Source of the DNA: Cinnamomum chago | Lineage: Eukaryota > Streptophyta > Magnoliopsida > Laurales > Lauraceae | Length of the DNA stretch: 64,000 nucleotides | Reading direction: 5' to 3' | NCBI GenBank assembly: GCA_038049695.1 | Contig: CP142451.1 | Location: 33,650,001-33,714,000 of the forward strand | The notes under the pieces: generated by a model | The model's input: only the letters and a program-made list of their open reading frames with translations | Database searches by the model: none | What the model was told of the DNA's origin: nothing | Shown: positions 47,703-60,159 of the stretch, one piece after another | How the letters are laid out: the number at the start of each line of letters is the position of its first letter | Numbering within the stretch: the stretch's first letter is position 1 | Position numbers and translations under genes: made by a program

Positions 47703-49256
47703 TGTTGAAAGGTGAGCCTCGTGGATAAGTGTTCAAAACTTTTGACCCACTTGAAGTAGGGATCAAATATCCATAAGGTCAAAAACCAAACCACAAGATC
47801 TAAAACCTCAATCTCATGCATTAAGATCAAATAATCCAACAAGAAGATAGATCAAGAAACAAACAACACAAGCATAGAATGTCTACTAAAACCAACTAGA
47901 AGTAGATCTATACCCGAGGAGCTTGGCTATGCTCTAATCGAGAATTTGAAAAACTTGATCTCTACGAAAACTCTTTTCGCAAACTTTGATCTCCCTTGCC
48001 TCTGTGTTCTTCCATGATATGACCCTCTAAGAGAACTTCTGAAGAAGAATGGTGGGATCTCCAAGTAGAAAAAACCCTAGCACTCTAGTAGGAAATCAGA
48101 AGAGAGAGTGGAGGAAGAGAGAAGAACTTGAGAGATTATTGCGTGTTTAGAGATCTCCAACCCTCACCTCGTATTTATAGTTTATGGAACACCTCTTCTT
48201 AGACCAAGGTTAGAAGTCTCATTTCTATTCTTAGTATGTGTCATATTCCTTTCCTTAAGAGTTCCAAATAGTACTAGTAACCTTCTCTTATTAGAGCTAG
48301 CATGGGACCACTAGGGATTCCTTAGAATCTAGCTCCAACTAGGAACCTGGACCCCACATCTCATGTGAACTTCGGACCTCCAGTTAATTGCAAATAAGTC
48401 CACTAATTAAATGCAATTGCACTCCAGTCGTAGTAATAATTACAAGAAGACCATAAGCTTTCCAATTACTACAAGTAGACCCCGCTATCAATTATATCCA
48501 TAGATCAATTGGATTAAATCTGTCCAACCAAATTGGATCCATCTCTTATTATCCTTGTGACCCAATTAATCACAGTAATCATCAGTATCATCCAATTAAC
48601 TTTTAATCGAGATGGGTGCGCACCAATGATTGGCACAAGGGGATATTTAAGGGGATAGATTCCATCTTGAGAATTATATGTTCCCATAGCCCCACTACCA
48701 CGTACTAAAGGCATCGAGGTGTCGACCTACAATTGGCCTCACTCATTGACAACTCAAAGTAAATATATAGTAGAAACTTGAGTCCATTAATTTCTCAGGA
48801 TTAAGAGCCTATTGTTTGGGAATTATGAGAGTAGTCCTTTAATCGAAGACAGATTTGCATAAGTTGCTGCTCATGATCCTGCAGTACATCCAATGTACCG
48901 GCACAATGATCTAGAGTCTTACACTCCAATGTACCAGCACAATGATCTAGAGTCTCACACTATCTCATAGTTATCACAGTGCTGTAACCTTATAAGATGA
49001 GAATCTCAATCTCATCACTGGTTGTGAATCAGTTTAAGTATAAGATTTGTGATCTATGTCTCATGTATGTGAGTTTCATTCACACACATGGATCACATTT
49101 AATATATTTGTGGGTTTCGGTTCATCTCATGAACCATATCATGTCACTTTGTGTTGGTCATGTGCAATCATAAAATAAAATACCATTCATCTCTTAAATA
49201 AAGCATGAAAATATAAAATAATTAATGAAATAAATCAATTTATTCTTGGAATTCCA
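47703..49256 (+). mobile_element. LTR-like element related to the solo LTR at 27430
   Basis: Starts TGTTGAAAGGTGAGCC and shares ordered blocks with 27430-29194, for example CCAATTAACTTTTAATCGAG ATGGGTGCGCA (48594 region) and GGTGTCGACCTACA. It ends TTCCA at 49256. Instead of a 5-bp duplication it is flanked by a 50-bp direct repeat of LINE sequence (47652-47702 and 49258-49308). 1554 bp, no coding content. Confidence 0.75.
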
Positions 49257-49936
49257 TCCTCAAAGATGCCAAGTCAGTGGATAATCTGATTGTCTTTGGT
49301 AGTTTAGCTTCAGCGCTCTGGAACTCTGTTCTTAGTTGGTTTGGATACAGCTGGTAATGGCAGACTCCCTTAGCAGATTGTTTCTTACTTGGAGATAGGG
49401 GGTCGGTTTTGCTAAAAGAAGGGTGATTCGGAAAGTGTCCTTTCTAGCTGTAATTTGGGTGATCCGGAAGGAGTGTAATAAGAAGCATTTCTATGGAGTT
49501 TGCCCTAGGGAGATTTCTCTTTAGAACTCAGTCAAGTTTTGTGTGGCTTCTTGAAATTCCATCCTTCCTGAGTTTAGGGGCATCTCCCCTTGATGAGGTG
49601 TTGGTTCGAGATGACCTTTTCTTCTCATGTTATGGGTTTCTGCTTCTTTCTTGATCTCCCCCACTGCTGGCTTTTTCAAGCTTAATGTTGATGACAATGT
49701 CATCGGCAATCGAGCTCCTGGTATAGGGGGTTTATTACGGATTCTTCGTCAGTTCACAGCTTCTTAGGCCCATTGGGTATTTGTTAAGTGAAGGAGGCTG
49801 AATTAGTGGCCCTTAGGATGGGTCTGTGGGAGCTTAACAGATTGGGTTTCACCAACATTATTGTGGATGGCCATTCTTGGTGTGCCATTCGTTGGGTGTT
49901 GGGTTCAATTAGGACGCCTTAGTGATTTGCAGATGT

Positions 49937-52900
49937 TGTAACATCCCGGGATTCCAAGATGTAATTAGCTTAGTTAATTGTGCTTTTAGCTAATTAAGCT
50001 CGTTTATAAGCCAAACAGGTCCGATTAATCATTAGGATTGCGCGTGCGAAATTGGATTGAGATCCGCGCCCGTTTGGGTATAGTAGGGGTGTGTGTTGTT
50101 ATTTCCGGAGAGTTCCTAGGGCTTTTTAGTATTTTTTTCACTTTTCGAGATTTTGGTACCGTTGGGTAGATGTTTTTAATTCCTAAACTTTAATCTTCTA
50201 CACCATCTTGACCCGGACCCTCGAAGACACTCTAAAACCAGCCTTAATCAAAACCCATTTAAACATGCATTTCCCTCTCTCCTCATTCCATTCTCTCTCC
50301 TCACTCATCTATTTCCCTCTTCTGATCTCCACGTGGAACCCATCTCCCTCTGTTTTCTCTATTCCTTTCTCTCTTTCCCATCTCCTTGTTCCACGTGCAT
50401 CAAGCCCCACCTCACCATTTCATCATCTCATCTCCATCTCTTTCTTTATTCTTTCTTTCCTTCTCCCTTATCTTCATTTCCCTCTTCTCATTCACTCCAA
50501 CACAGCAGCCCCCATCTCCCTTTCTCTCATCCTCCTTCTCTCATCTCATCTCTCTCGTTCTCCCTCCCTCATGGCGTGCTGCCACCATCGCTGAGCTCCC
50601 CCATCTACGGCGATCACCACCAGCACCACCGCCAAGCTCCGGCAGCCGCCGGCGAACCCACCCATTCCATTTCACTCTCTATTTCTCCATTTCTTTCTCT
50701 CCCTGTTTTTCTCTTTGTTTTCCCCTTCACTGTTGCTCTCTTTCTTTCTCCCTTCTTTGTTTCCTTCCTTTTCACTCACTGCCCATGTGAATCAGGCCCC
50801 TCACCCATCTCATTCTATCTCTCTTACTCTCTTTCTTTGTTTCTCTCTCTCACTCCCCTGCCAACGTGGAACACCCCCACCCACTTCCATTTCACTCTCT
50901 CTCTCTCTAATTCATTCTCTGTTTCTTTATCTCTCTTTATTTCTCCATTCTTTCTTTGTTTTTTCTTCTTCATTATTCTTGTCAATGGACCCATGACCCT
51001 CCATCACCACTAATTTAGTGGGCCACCAATCAAGTGGGCCCCACAACCTCCGATGATAACTATCATCTCCGCGTGGACCCCGCGAGCTCTCTTCCTCAAT
51101 TTGCAAGCCACCACTCCATTCCCAACTGTTTGGTAAGCTCTCATTCCCCTTAGGTTTGGGTTAATACACTTTGGGTGTAGAAATGTGTTTGGTAGCTTAG
51201 AGCTTCCCCTCTAGTAATTTTATATTTAATTTAGTTTTATTTTACTAATTATCCATTAGGTTTGGTTTGTTGGGCTATGGAGCTAGGACTTGTGGATTTG
51301 GCATTTTCAACCAAAGGCAAGTAGATATTTATATATATGCTTGGATATGTTTGTCTTTCCTTTGATTTAATGATTGATGATGATTTAGATGACCACATGC
51401 TCATTGATACTTTAAATGTTGAAAATATGATAATATAAATTGAATGGTTGGATTGGGATGGATGTTGGTGGGATGGACTTGATGAGATGGGGTATAGATG
51501 TATGTGGAGAGGGCAAGGCCCTATTTTCTTTGTTTGCAGGATTAGAATGGAAGGGCTGGACCTTTCATACTGATTGATTACATGTTCTAGGATGTTAGAA
51601 AGGTGTTTCCACCCATTTCACTTTAGTTACAGAACTGAGGTTCTGTAACTGCAGTGTATGCGATTGACCGGCCAAGGGAACCGGGTCGACCGGCCACACA
51701 CAATGAGGCTCTCTGGAGCCTGATGAAAATCACTGTGCATTCCATTTGTTTACAACTTCCGATCGACCGGACTGGATCGGGTCGACCGGGTACTTTGTGT
51801 GGGATGTGAACCGGGCCCACTGATGGATACGTTTTGAAGGGCCCTTTAAACTTTGTTCGGTTGGACTTAGGTGGCACCTTGGCTACCTTTTTGGACTCAT
51901 TTGACTATATGTAAAGATGTTTTGAGCCGGCGTCTTTTACGGTTAATCCGGTTGCATCGGTTACAACCCATCTCAATCTTGAACGGTACGGGACAATGGG
52001 ATACCCCTTTATATCTATGCACGAAGATTGTTTGTTTGGGTATCGCGAACCCTAATTCCCTTCGTTGACTGAGTATGGTTGTACGATGCCTCGGGTTTAA
52101 CAATATACCTAGGATTGGATTGTCTATCGCTTCTGATTCTAAATTGTATCATCTTGTACTTTTCTACATGCTATGTTCATGTTCCTTAGCTTCATTTACT
52201 TTGTTTTGTTTTTGGATTACTTGACGAACCTAGGAGTTGAACTTAGGATCCCTTTTGATGTTCCGCATGTTTTGACGATTGATAGAGGTGCTGTGGCTAG
52301 GTGGCTTTGATTGTAAAAGTTTGATGAGGACTACTTATGGTATTGACGTTTGAATAAGCTTGCTTGATTGATCTTGACTTGATAATGAAAAGTAGTCTCT
52401 CTTTTGATGATAAATCTTGTTCACGCAAGAAAGCCTAGCCCCTCACTATTGTTTGTCTATGGATCTTTGTGTCAGGCACCACTCGGTTGTATATCGCCCA
52501 ACACAGATGGGGCACCATCTATGTGAGGACCTTGATGAACGTCTGCGCAGTACGACCTTTTACTTATTGATGGATCTTGCTTGTTTGCCGGGTCATTACC
52601 GTGCCTTGTTGCCAAGTTACTACTTGTACCTTGTTGCCGAATTACTACTCCTGCCTTGTTGCCAGGTTTTAATCCTATGCCTTGCTGCCTGATATATCTA
52701 GTGCCTTGATATCTCCACCACAACTCAATGAGAGTAAGGAGGGCAATGATACTATCCCTTAGTAATTAGCATATGTGGACTGCCTATCTTGCTAGATGTT
52801 TAAGTTAGATTGATATTGATTCGAATGCTATGCACTTCTTACGATCAGGATGTTATGCATGTCTTATAATCTTGTCTATCGTTTACTCTGATTCGTTTTG

Positions 52901-53405
52901 CATATCTATTGATGTTTTATATTTATATCTGCCTGCCAACCGTCGTGTCTGATGCTGCACTTGGTGTATAGGTACCGGGTACATCTACCTTTGGGAAAGT
53001 GGAGGCGTCGCTTCAGGCAATTTAGCCTGATGGTGAGTACGAGTTGTGTGTCGACGGTATTGTCGTCATGACCAGCACAAGAGTGCCTTCATACTTTGGT
53101 TTATATTTATTCTCTTTTGACTTAGGTTTTGTTAGAGGCCATTAATTAATATACTTTTGTTATCTTTTGCTAAACTTATATTATAGGAAAGAAAGATGTG
53201 CATACTCTGAAATGTTATATCGTACTATTTGTTTAATATGATGTTCCGCTGTGTTTTATGGTTATCGAGGAAATGTTTATACCTCACCGCGGACTTTGAT
53301 CCTATGGAACATGATTGGGGCCAAGTGTTATTATTATTATTGTTGAAAAATTTTAATTGGCCTTAATTTCACGCAAACCCCGGTTTCACTTTTGGGGGCA
53401 TGTCA
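49937..53405 (+). repeat. 5' LTR of chromovirus 2
   Basis: TGTAACATCCCGGG...GCATGTCA. It has the CT-rich tract (50270-50990), TATATAT near 51330, and GGTCGACC-like words at 51684 and 51779. The sequence after about 51270 is close to that of chromovirus 1. Confidence 0.88.
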
Positions 53406-53408
53406 AGT

Positions 53409-53420
53409 TGGTATCAGAGC
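53409..53420 (+). other. Primer-binding site of chromovirus 2
   Basis: TGGTATCAGAGC, three bases after the LTR end; initiator tRNA-Met type. Confidence 0.9.
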
Positions 53421-55389
53421 GGGCACGTTTTTAGAAATAAAACCTACTAGAAACAAGAGGACGCGTGTGAGAAATTCGATTTGGTAGTTGGCATCTATAC
53501 TATGTATGTATGGATCCTATAGTATTGTTTGTTAGTACATCAGGTGTTTAGTAATTTCTCCTATAGAAATGAATTTGGGGACCAAATTCCTTGTTAGCGG
53601 GGAGAGAATGTAATGTCTCATTACCACTGTTTGTGGTTTCAGTACCGCAGTTGTGCTAGAATAAGAGTTTCTTAGGTTTAGTTAGTTTCTTTCTTAGGTT
53701 CGTTCGAGGAGTTGCAATTGTCTAGAGACTTTTCCAGTTCGTTGAAGAGGGTTTTGCAGCGGAGTTTGTTGAAGTTAGAGTTGTTCTCGCTATTCAGTTC
53801 CATTTTAATGTCAGAGATTTAGAGTCTTCTCAAGTTTGTAGACTTTAGTAGAAGATTTGTTCAGGGTTTTTCTTCAATTGCAAATTCGTTGGCAGAGTGG
53901 ATCAGGTAAGTTGTGCTTCATGTGGTTAGAGAAGTTTGAGATTTGTTTAGAGAAGAAATTGACTTCAGATATTACCGACAATTTTGTGATGTCTCTTGAG
54001 TTAGATTGAGATTCATATAGTTGCAAGTGGCAGATGTTCAGTTTGTGGGACAAAAGAAGTCTATGTACCAGAGTTACTTCAGCTTTGCGAGCAGACAGGT
54101 TGATTCGAAGTGGGTGTGAAGGTTAGGATATACCTATGATATGTGAATTTCCAGATTTCTTTCCGGAGGAGACACTGGATTTATCGCCAGTTAGAAAGAT
54201 TGACTTCACTATTGAGCTTGTGTCAGGGACAACACTGATATCCAAGACCGTGTACAGCAAGGCTCCAATAGAGTTGAGAAAATTGGAAGCACAGTTGCAA
54301 GATATGTTAGACAAAAGTTTTGGGAAACCAAGTATATCACCATGAGGTGCACTGATTCTTGCACACGTTCTTTTGTGAAAAAGAAGGATAGATAGTAGAT
54401 CCAGCGTCAGTGGAAGCAGTGGAGATGTTTTGTTGAGCCAGTTGATCAAGTTGACAAGGGAAGATGTTTTGTAGGTATGGTCAGAGCAGTGTGAGATTAG
54501 TTTCAAGCAGTCGAAGTAGAGGTTGACTATAGACTTTATTGATAAGAGATGGCAATTTTGTGAATCTTACTGGTGTTTTTGGGATTCTATCGAGATTGGT
54601 GCTGATACAGAATGACAAATGTAACGACCTACGGGTCCAAACAGCTAAAAGAATACGAAAAGAGATACATTGACCATGACTTGTAGATTGTAGCAGTTGT
54701 TTTAGCTTTAGAGATGTGGATGCACTAACTGTATGATGAGAGATTTGAACTCAGAGCATAGAAATCTACAGTACCTATTTTCTAGGGAGGACTTAAACTT
54801 GAGACAGCAGAGGCAGATGCATTGAGAAGAGATATCAGCTAGTGGGTGATTGATAACATGTTACGATGAGAGTAAACATTTTGGGTAGAATCAAGGATAG
54901 TCAAAGGAATGACCTAGAGTCGGTCAAATGATAGAGAAGATTGCAAGCAAGCCAAAGTTCAGACTCGTGGAAGGAGTGTTGTTTTGTCAGGGCATTTTGT
55001 GTGTCAGATGTACGAGGTGTTTTGTCAGGGCATTTTGTGTGTCAGATGTACGAGGTGTTTTGTTAGGGCATTTTGTGTGTCAGATGTACGAGGTGTTTTG
55101 TTAGGGCATTTTGTGTGTCAGATGTACGAGGACTTACGGAGTCACTACTGATTGGATAGTATGAAGACAGAGATAGCAGGGTTTGTGTCAGATGTTTGTT
55201 ATGTCAGACAGAGTTTCGAAGTTGTGAGCAGATTGTGGGTCAGATTGCAAGTAGCTTGAGCACTATCTTGAGTTTTACCGCAGCTTGTCACCTTGGACTT
55301 TAGAGATTGAGTTTAACTAGAGTAACCAAATCTTTTACCTGTGATAGATTTAGTCATTTGGAGGACCAAATGTTCTAAGGAGGGAAGGA
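53421..55389 (+). pseudogene. pol: Remnant pol of chromovirus 2
   Basis: Only fragments remain. 54136-54345 encodes ICEFPDFFPEETLDLSPVRK and IDFTIELVSGTTLISK, the protease-RT junction, then PIELRKLEAQLQDMLDKSFG. Later pieces resemble RT thumb (54430-54520), RNase H (54640-54800) and the integrase zinc region (54880-55200), all with stops. No gag. The 3' end is GGAAGGA before the LTR, a weakened PPT. Confidence 0.75.
54979..55130 (+). repeat. 38-bp tandem repeat, four units
   Basis: GTTTTGTTAGGGCATTTTGT with GTGTCAGATGTACGAG recurs four times with 38-bp spacing (152 bp in total). It expands a short piece of the pre-integrase coding region (LFCQGILCVRCT). Since 38 is not a multiple of three, it also destroys the frame. 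Confidence 0.93.
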
Positions 55390-58300
55390 TGTAACATCCC
55401 GGGATTCCAAGGATGTAATTAGCTTAGTTAATTGTGATTTTAGTTAATTAAGCTCGTTTATAACCCAAACAGGTCCGATTAATCATTAGGATTGCGCGTG
55501 CGAAATTGGATTAAGATTCGAGCCCGTTTGGGTATAGTAGAGGTGTGTGTTGTTATTTCCGGAGAGTTCCGAGAGCTTTTTAGTATTTTTTCACTTTTTG
55601 AGATTTTGGTACCGTTGGGTAGATGTTTTTATTTCCTAAACTTTAATCTCCTACACCATCTTGATCTAGACCCTCGAAGACACTCTAAAACCAGCCTTGA
55701 TCCAAACCCATTCAAACTTGCATTTCTCTCTCTCTCCTCATTCCATTCTCTCTCCTCACTCATCTATTTCCCTCTTCTCATCTCCACGTGGAACCCATCT
55801 CCCTCTGTTTTCTTTATTCCTTTCTCTCTTTCCCATCTCCTTGTTCCACGTGCATCAAGCCCCACCTCACCATTTCAACATCTCATCTCCATCTCTTTCT
55901 TTATTCTTTCCTTTATTCTTTCTTTCCGTCTCCCTTATCTTCATTTCCCTCTTCTCATTCACTCCAACACAGCAGTCCCCATCTCCCTTTCTCTCATCCT
56001 CCTTCTCTCATCTCATCTCTCTCGTTCTCCCTCCCTCATGGCGTGATGCCACCGTCGCCAACCTCCCCCATCTCCAGCGATCACCACCACCATCACCGCC
56101 AAGCTCTGGCAGCCGCCGGCGAACCCACCCATTCCATTTCACTCTTTATTTCTCCATTTCTTTCTCTCCCTGTTTTTCTCTTTGTTTTTCCCCTTCGCTG
56201 TTGGTCTCTTTCTTTCTCCCTATTCCTTTCTCCCTTCTCTGTTTCCTTCCTTTTCACTCACTGCCCATGTGAATCAGGCCCCACCCATCTCACCCATCTC
56301 ATTCTATCTCTCTTACTTTCTTTCTTTGTTTCTCTCTCTTACTTTCCTCTCTCTCACTCCCCTGCCAACGTGGAACACCCCACCCACTTCCATTTCACTC
56401 TCTCTCTAATTCATTCTCTGTTTCTTTATCTCTCTTTATTTCTCCATCCTTTCTTTGTTTTGTCTTCTTCATTATTCTTGTCAATGGACCCATGACCCTC
56501 CATCACCACTAATTTAGTGGGCCACCAATCAAGTGGGCCCCACAACCTCCGATGATCACTATCATCTCCGCGTGGACCCTGCGAACTTCTCATCCTCAAT
56601 TTGCAAGCCACCACTCCATTCCTAACTGTTTGGTAAGCTCTCATTCCCCTTAGGTTTGGGTTAATACACTTTGGGTGTAGAAATGTGTTTGGTAGCTTAG
56701 AGCTTCCCCTCTAGTAATTTTATATTTAATTTAGTTTTATTTTACTAATTATCCATTAGGTTTGGTTTGTTGGGCTATGGAGCTAGGACTTGTGGATTTG
56801 GCATTTTCAACCAAAGGCAAGTAGATATTTATATATATGCTTGAATATGTTTGTCTTTCCCTTGATTTGATGATTGATGATGATTTAGATGACCACATGC
56901 TCATTGATACTTTAAATGTTGAAAACATGATAATATAAATTGAATGGTTGGATTGGGATGGATGTTGGTCGGATGGACTTTATGAGAGGGGGTATGAATG
57001 TATGTGGAGAAGGCAAGACCCTATTTTTTTTGTTTGCAGGATTAGAATAGAAGGGTTGGAACCTTCATACTGACTGATTACATGTTCTGGGATGTTGGAA
57101 AGGGGTTTCCACCCATTTCACTTTAGTTACAAAACTGAGGTTCTGTAACTGCAGTGTATGCGGTTGAACGGCCAAGGGAACCGGGTCAATCGGCCACACA
57201 CAATGAGGCTCTCTGGAGCCTGATGAAAATGACTGTGCATTCCATTTGTTTACAACTTCCGATCGACCGGACTAGATCGGGTCGATCGGGTACTTTGTGT
57301 GGGATGTGGACCAGGCCCACTGATGGATACCTTCAATCTCAATCTTGAACGGTACGGGACAATGGGATACCCCCTTTATATCTATGCACGAAGATTGTTT
57401 GTTTAGGTATTGCGAACCCTAATTCCCTTCGTTGACTGAGTATGGTTGTACGATGCCTCGGGTTTAACAATATACCTAGGATTGGATTGTCTATCGCTTC
57501 TGATTCTAAATTGTACCATCTGGTACTTTTCTACATGCTATGTTCATGTTTCTTAGCTTCATTTACTTTGTTTTGTTTTTGGATTACTTGACGAACCTAG
57601 GTGTTGAACTTAGAATCTCTTTTGATGTTCTGCATGTTTTGACGATTGATAGAGGTGCTGTGGCTAGGTGGCTTTGATTGTAAATGTTTGATGAGGACTA
57701 CTTATGGTATTGACGTTTGAATAAGCTTGCTTGATTGATCTTGACTTGATAATGAAAAGTAGTCTCTCTTTTGATGATAAATCTTGTTCACGCAAGAAGT
57801 TTGTCTATGGATCTTTATGTCAAGCACCACTCAGCTGTATATCGCTCAACACAGATGGGGCAACATCTGTGTGAGGACCTTGATGAACGTCTGCGCAGTA
57901 CGACCTTTTACTTATTGATGGATCTTGCTTGTTTGCTGGGTCATTACCGTGTCTTGTTGCCAAGTGACTACTTGTGCCTTGTTGCCGAATTACTACTCGT
58001 GCCTTGTTGCCAGGTTTTAATCCTGTGCCTTGCTGCCTGGTATATCCAGTGCCTTGATATCTCCACCACAACTCAATGGTAGTAGGGAGGGCAATGATAC
58101 TATTACGTGGTAATTAGCATATGTGGACTGCCTATCTTGCTAGATGTTTAAGTTAGATTGATATTAATTCAAATGCTATGCACTTCTTACGATCAGAATG
58201 CTATGCATGTCTTATGATCTTGTCTATCGTTTACTCTAATTCGTTCTTCACATCTATTGATGTTTTATATTTATATTTGACTGCCAACCGTCGTGTCTGA

Positions 58301-58753
58301 AGCTGCACTTGGTGCATAGGTACCGGGTACATCTACCTTTGGGAAAGTGGAGGCGTTGCTTCAGGTAGTTTAGCCTGATGGTGAGTACGAGTCGTGTGTC
58401 GACGGTATTGCCGTCATGACCAGCACACGAGTGCCTTCATACTTCGGTTTATATTTATTCTCTTTGGCTTAGGTTTTGTTAGAGGCCATTAATTAATTTA
58501 CTTTTGTTATCTTTTGCTAAACTTAAATTATAGGAAAGAAAGATGTGCATACTCTGAAATGTTATATCGTATCATTTGTTTAATATGATGTTCCGCTGTG
58601 TTTTATGGTTACCGAGGAAATGTTTATACCTCACCACGGACTTTGATCCTATGGGACATGATTGGGGCCAAGTGCTATTATTATTATTGTTGAAAATTTT
58701 TAATTGACCCTAATCTCACGCATAAGCCCGGTTTCACTTTTGGGGGTGTGACA
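55390..58753 (+). repeat. 3' LTR of chromovirus 2
   Basis: TGTAACATCCCGGG...GGTGTGACA, collinear with the 5' LTR apart from small indels and the gap near 57332. Long frames in its CT-rich part (55492-56495) are compositional. Confidence 0.88.
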
Positions 58754-59041
58754 AATGTGGTCGAGAGGTGGCCGAGCTAGCTTTAAGGCTTAAAACTTCT
58801 TTTAACCACGTTCTTCGGAGTATTAACAAGGATGTTGATTTGCTAGTGAAGGAAGGTCTTGGGAGATCATCTTTATTTGTTGTTTTATCTCCATAGCTTT
58901 TGCTGTGTTTCTGTGGTTTAGGTTTTGGGAGTTATCCTTTACATTTTTTGAATGGTTCTCTCTTCGTACTTTTCAATAAAGCCTCTAATGCTGGTTTCTT
59001 TTAATAAAATCTTAGTTACCATTAAAAAATAAAAAAAATTG

Positions 59042-60060
59042 GAAATTATATAAAACAAATCGACTGCGAAGTTTATCAATTATCAAAATAAGCGTAGGAG
59101 CTCTTATCTAGTAAGTGTAGGTGAAAAGAAATGTTCTTTTTTTTTTCTTGATACATTCTGATGTTTGGCATGTTCTCCTAATTTCAATAATTGGCTATAG
59201 ATATTTTTTTCATTGATGATGCAACAAGGTGCACGTGGGAATATTTAATGAAGTCTCTTTATGAGATGCTTACAATATTTGAAAACTTCCGTAAAATGGT
59301 TGGCAAAAGCTTTGATGTAAAAATCTGAGTACTTTCGTCAGGTAATGGAAAAGAGTATACTTAAAGAGAATTCCAGTCATGTTTAGCAGAAAATGCAATA
59401 GAGTCTGAAACTTCATGTGCATATACACCTAAATAAAATGGAGATGCATAACGAAAAAACAAGCATTTACTTGGAAGTTGTAAGGGGACTCTTACTAAAA
59501 ATGAATATTCCTAAGACGTTTTGGTCAGATGCTCCTTTATTATAAATTGGATACAACTGAAAGTGTTGAAAAGAAAATCTCCATTATAGATCTTGCGACC
59601 TTCTGCTCCATTGCTTTCGGTTCCACCTAAAATATTTGGTTGTGTTTGCTTTATTCTTATTCCAAATTATCAGCGAGTTAAGTTGGATCCAAAAATAGTC
59701 AAGTGCATTATTGTGAGATATCCAAGGACCAAAAGGGTTAGCGTTCTTTGAGGATATTCCTTTCTATTCTCCCGATAGTAAAGAGTTAATTGAGCCAAGT
59801 AGACAGATACATCTCCTGTTTTGGAGTATGTATCACCATCGACTTGTCCAGAAGCATTTGAGACAACTGATAATCACATAGAGGGAACTCCAGAAAGGAT
59901 TCTAGAAATAGAAGCATCTGGAATAGTTGAAAAAAAGTTAATTATCACAGATCAATTCAGTTTTGCTTCCAGACGTCCCAAGACATTAAAATCAATTTGA
60001 TACAGTGCCTGGCTGAATGTATATGGGCTGACAATTCAATATCTAGCAGACCAACCTTGG
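59042..60060 (+). pseudogene. pol: Copia relic, integrase core and following region
   Basis: Continues the Copia frame interrupted at 47314: CEVYQLSK, SLIHSDVWH, the GYRYFF...DDATRCTWEYLMKSL core, SGNGKEYT for the second catalytic Asp region (SDNGxEY), CAYTPK*NGDA with NGVAERKN decayed, then IFGCVC and KLDPKIVKCII-type segments (59625-59720). Many stops. It lies 100 bp upstream of the last GSA exon. Confidence 0.85.
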
Positions 60061-60159
60061 GTCAAGTATGAACAATTATCATGAAGATACTCCATTAATG
60101 TGACTTTGCATAAAACATTATGCGCTGTAAGTTCTCATGAAAATCTAATGTTTGAGTAG

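Larger units (their letters stand above)
49937..58753 (+). mobile_element. Chromovirus 2, internally deleted Ty3/gypsy element
   Basis: LTRs 49937-53405 (3469 bp) and 55390-58753 (3364 bp) begin TGTAACATCCCGGG and are relatives of chromovirus 1 LTRs. Flanks are GATGT (49932-49936) and AATGT (58754-58758), a 5-bp duplication with one mismatch. The interior is only 2 kb and heavily decayed. The 3' LTR lacks a stretch near 57332 present in the 5' LTR at 51835-51965, accounting for its shorter length. It inserted into the LINE RNase H region. Confidence 0.9.
49650..58900 (+). pseudogene. LINE RNase H domain, split by chromovirus 2
   Basis: Left piece (49660-49936): AGFFKLNVDDNVIGN, GGLLRILRQF and LWELNRLGFTNIIVDGHSWCAIRWVLGSIRTP. 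Right piece (58754-58900): VVERWPS-type linker, ELALRLKTSFNHVLRSINKDVD, then a TAG near 58896. Together they form the RNase H-like C-terminus common at the end of plant LINE proteins. Stops occur in the first part (near 49767). Confidence 0.78.
47315..59041 (+). mobile_element. 5'-truncated LINE, itself carrying two insertions
   Basis: The LINE starts inside the RT C-terminal region (47325-47480: WNLRFRRKLS...EESHFLETPALLDS). It continues with a zinc-finger RT region (CPMFLKDAESVDNLFVSCSM near 47640), is broken by an LTR-like element (47703-49256), resumes, reaches an RNase H domain (49650-49936), is broken by chromovirus 2 (49937-58753), and ends in an A-rich tail at about 59041. Flanking words GAAAATAATATAAA (47302-47314) and GAAATTATATAAA (59042-59054) look like an imperfect target duplication. 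5' truncation and the A-rich tail are standard for target-primed reverse transcription. Confidence 0.82.
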
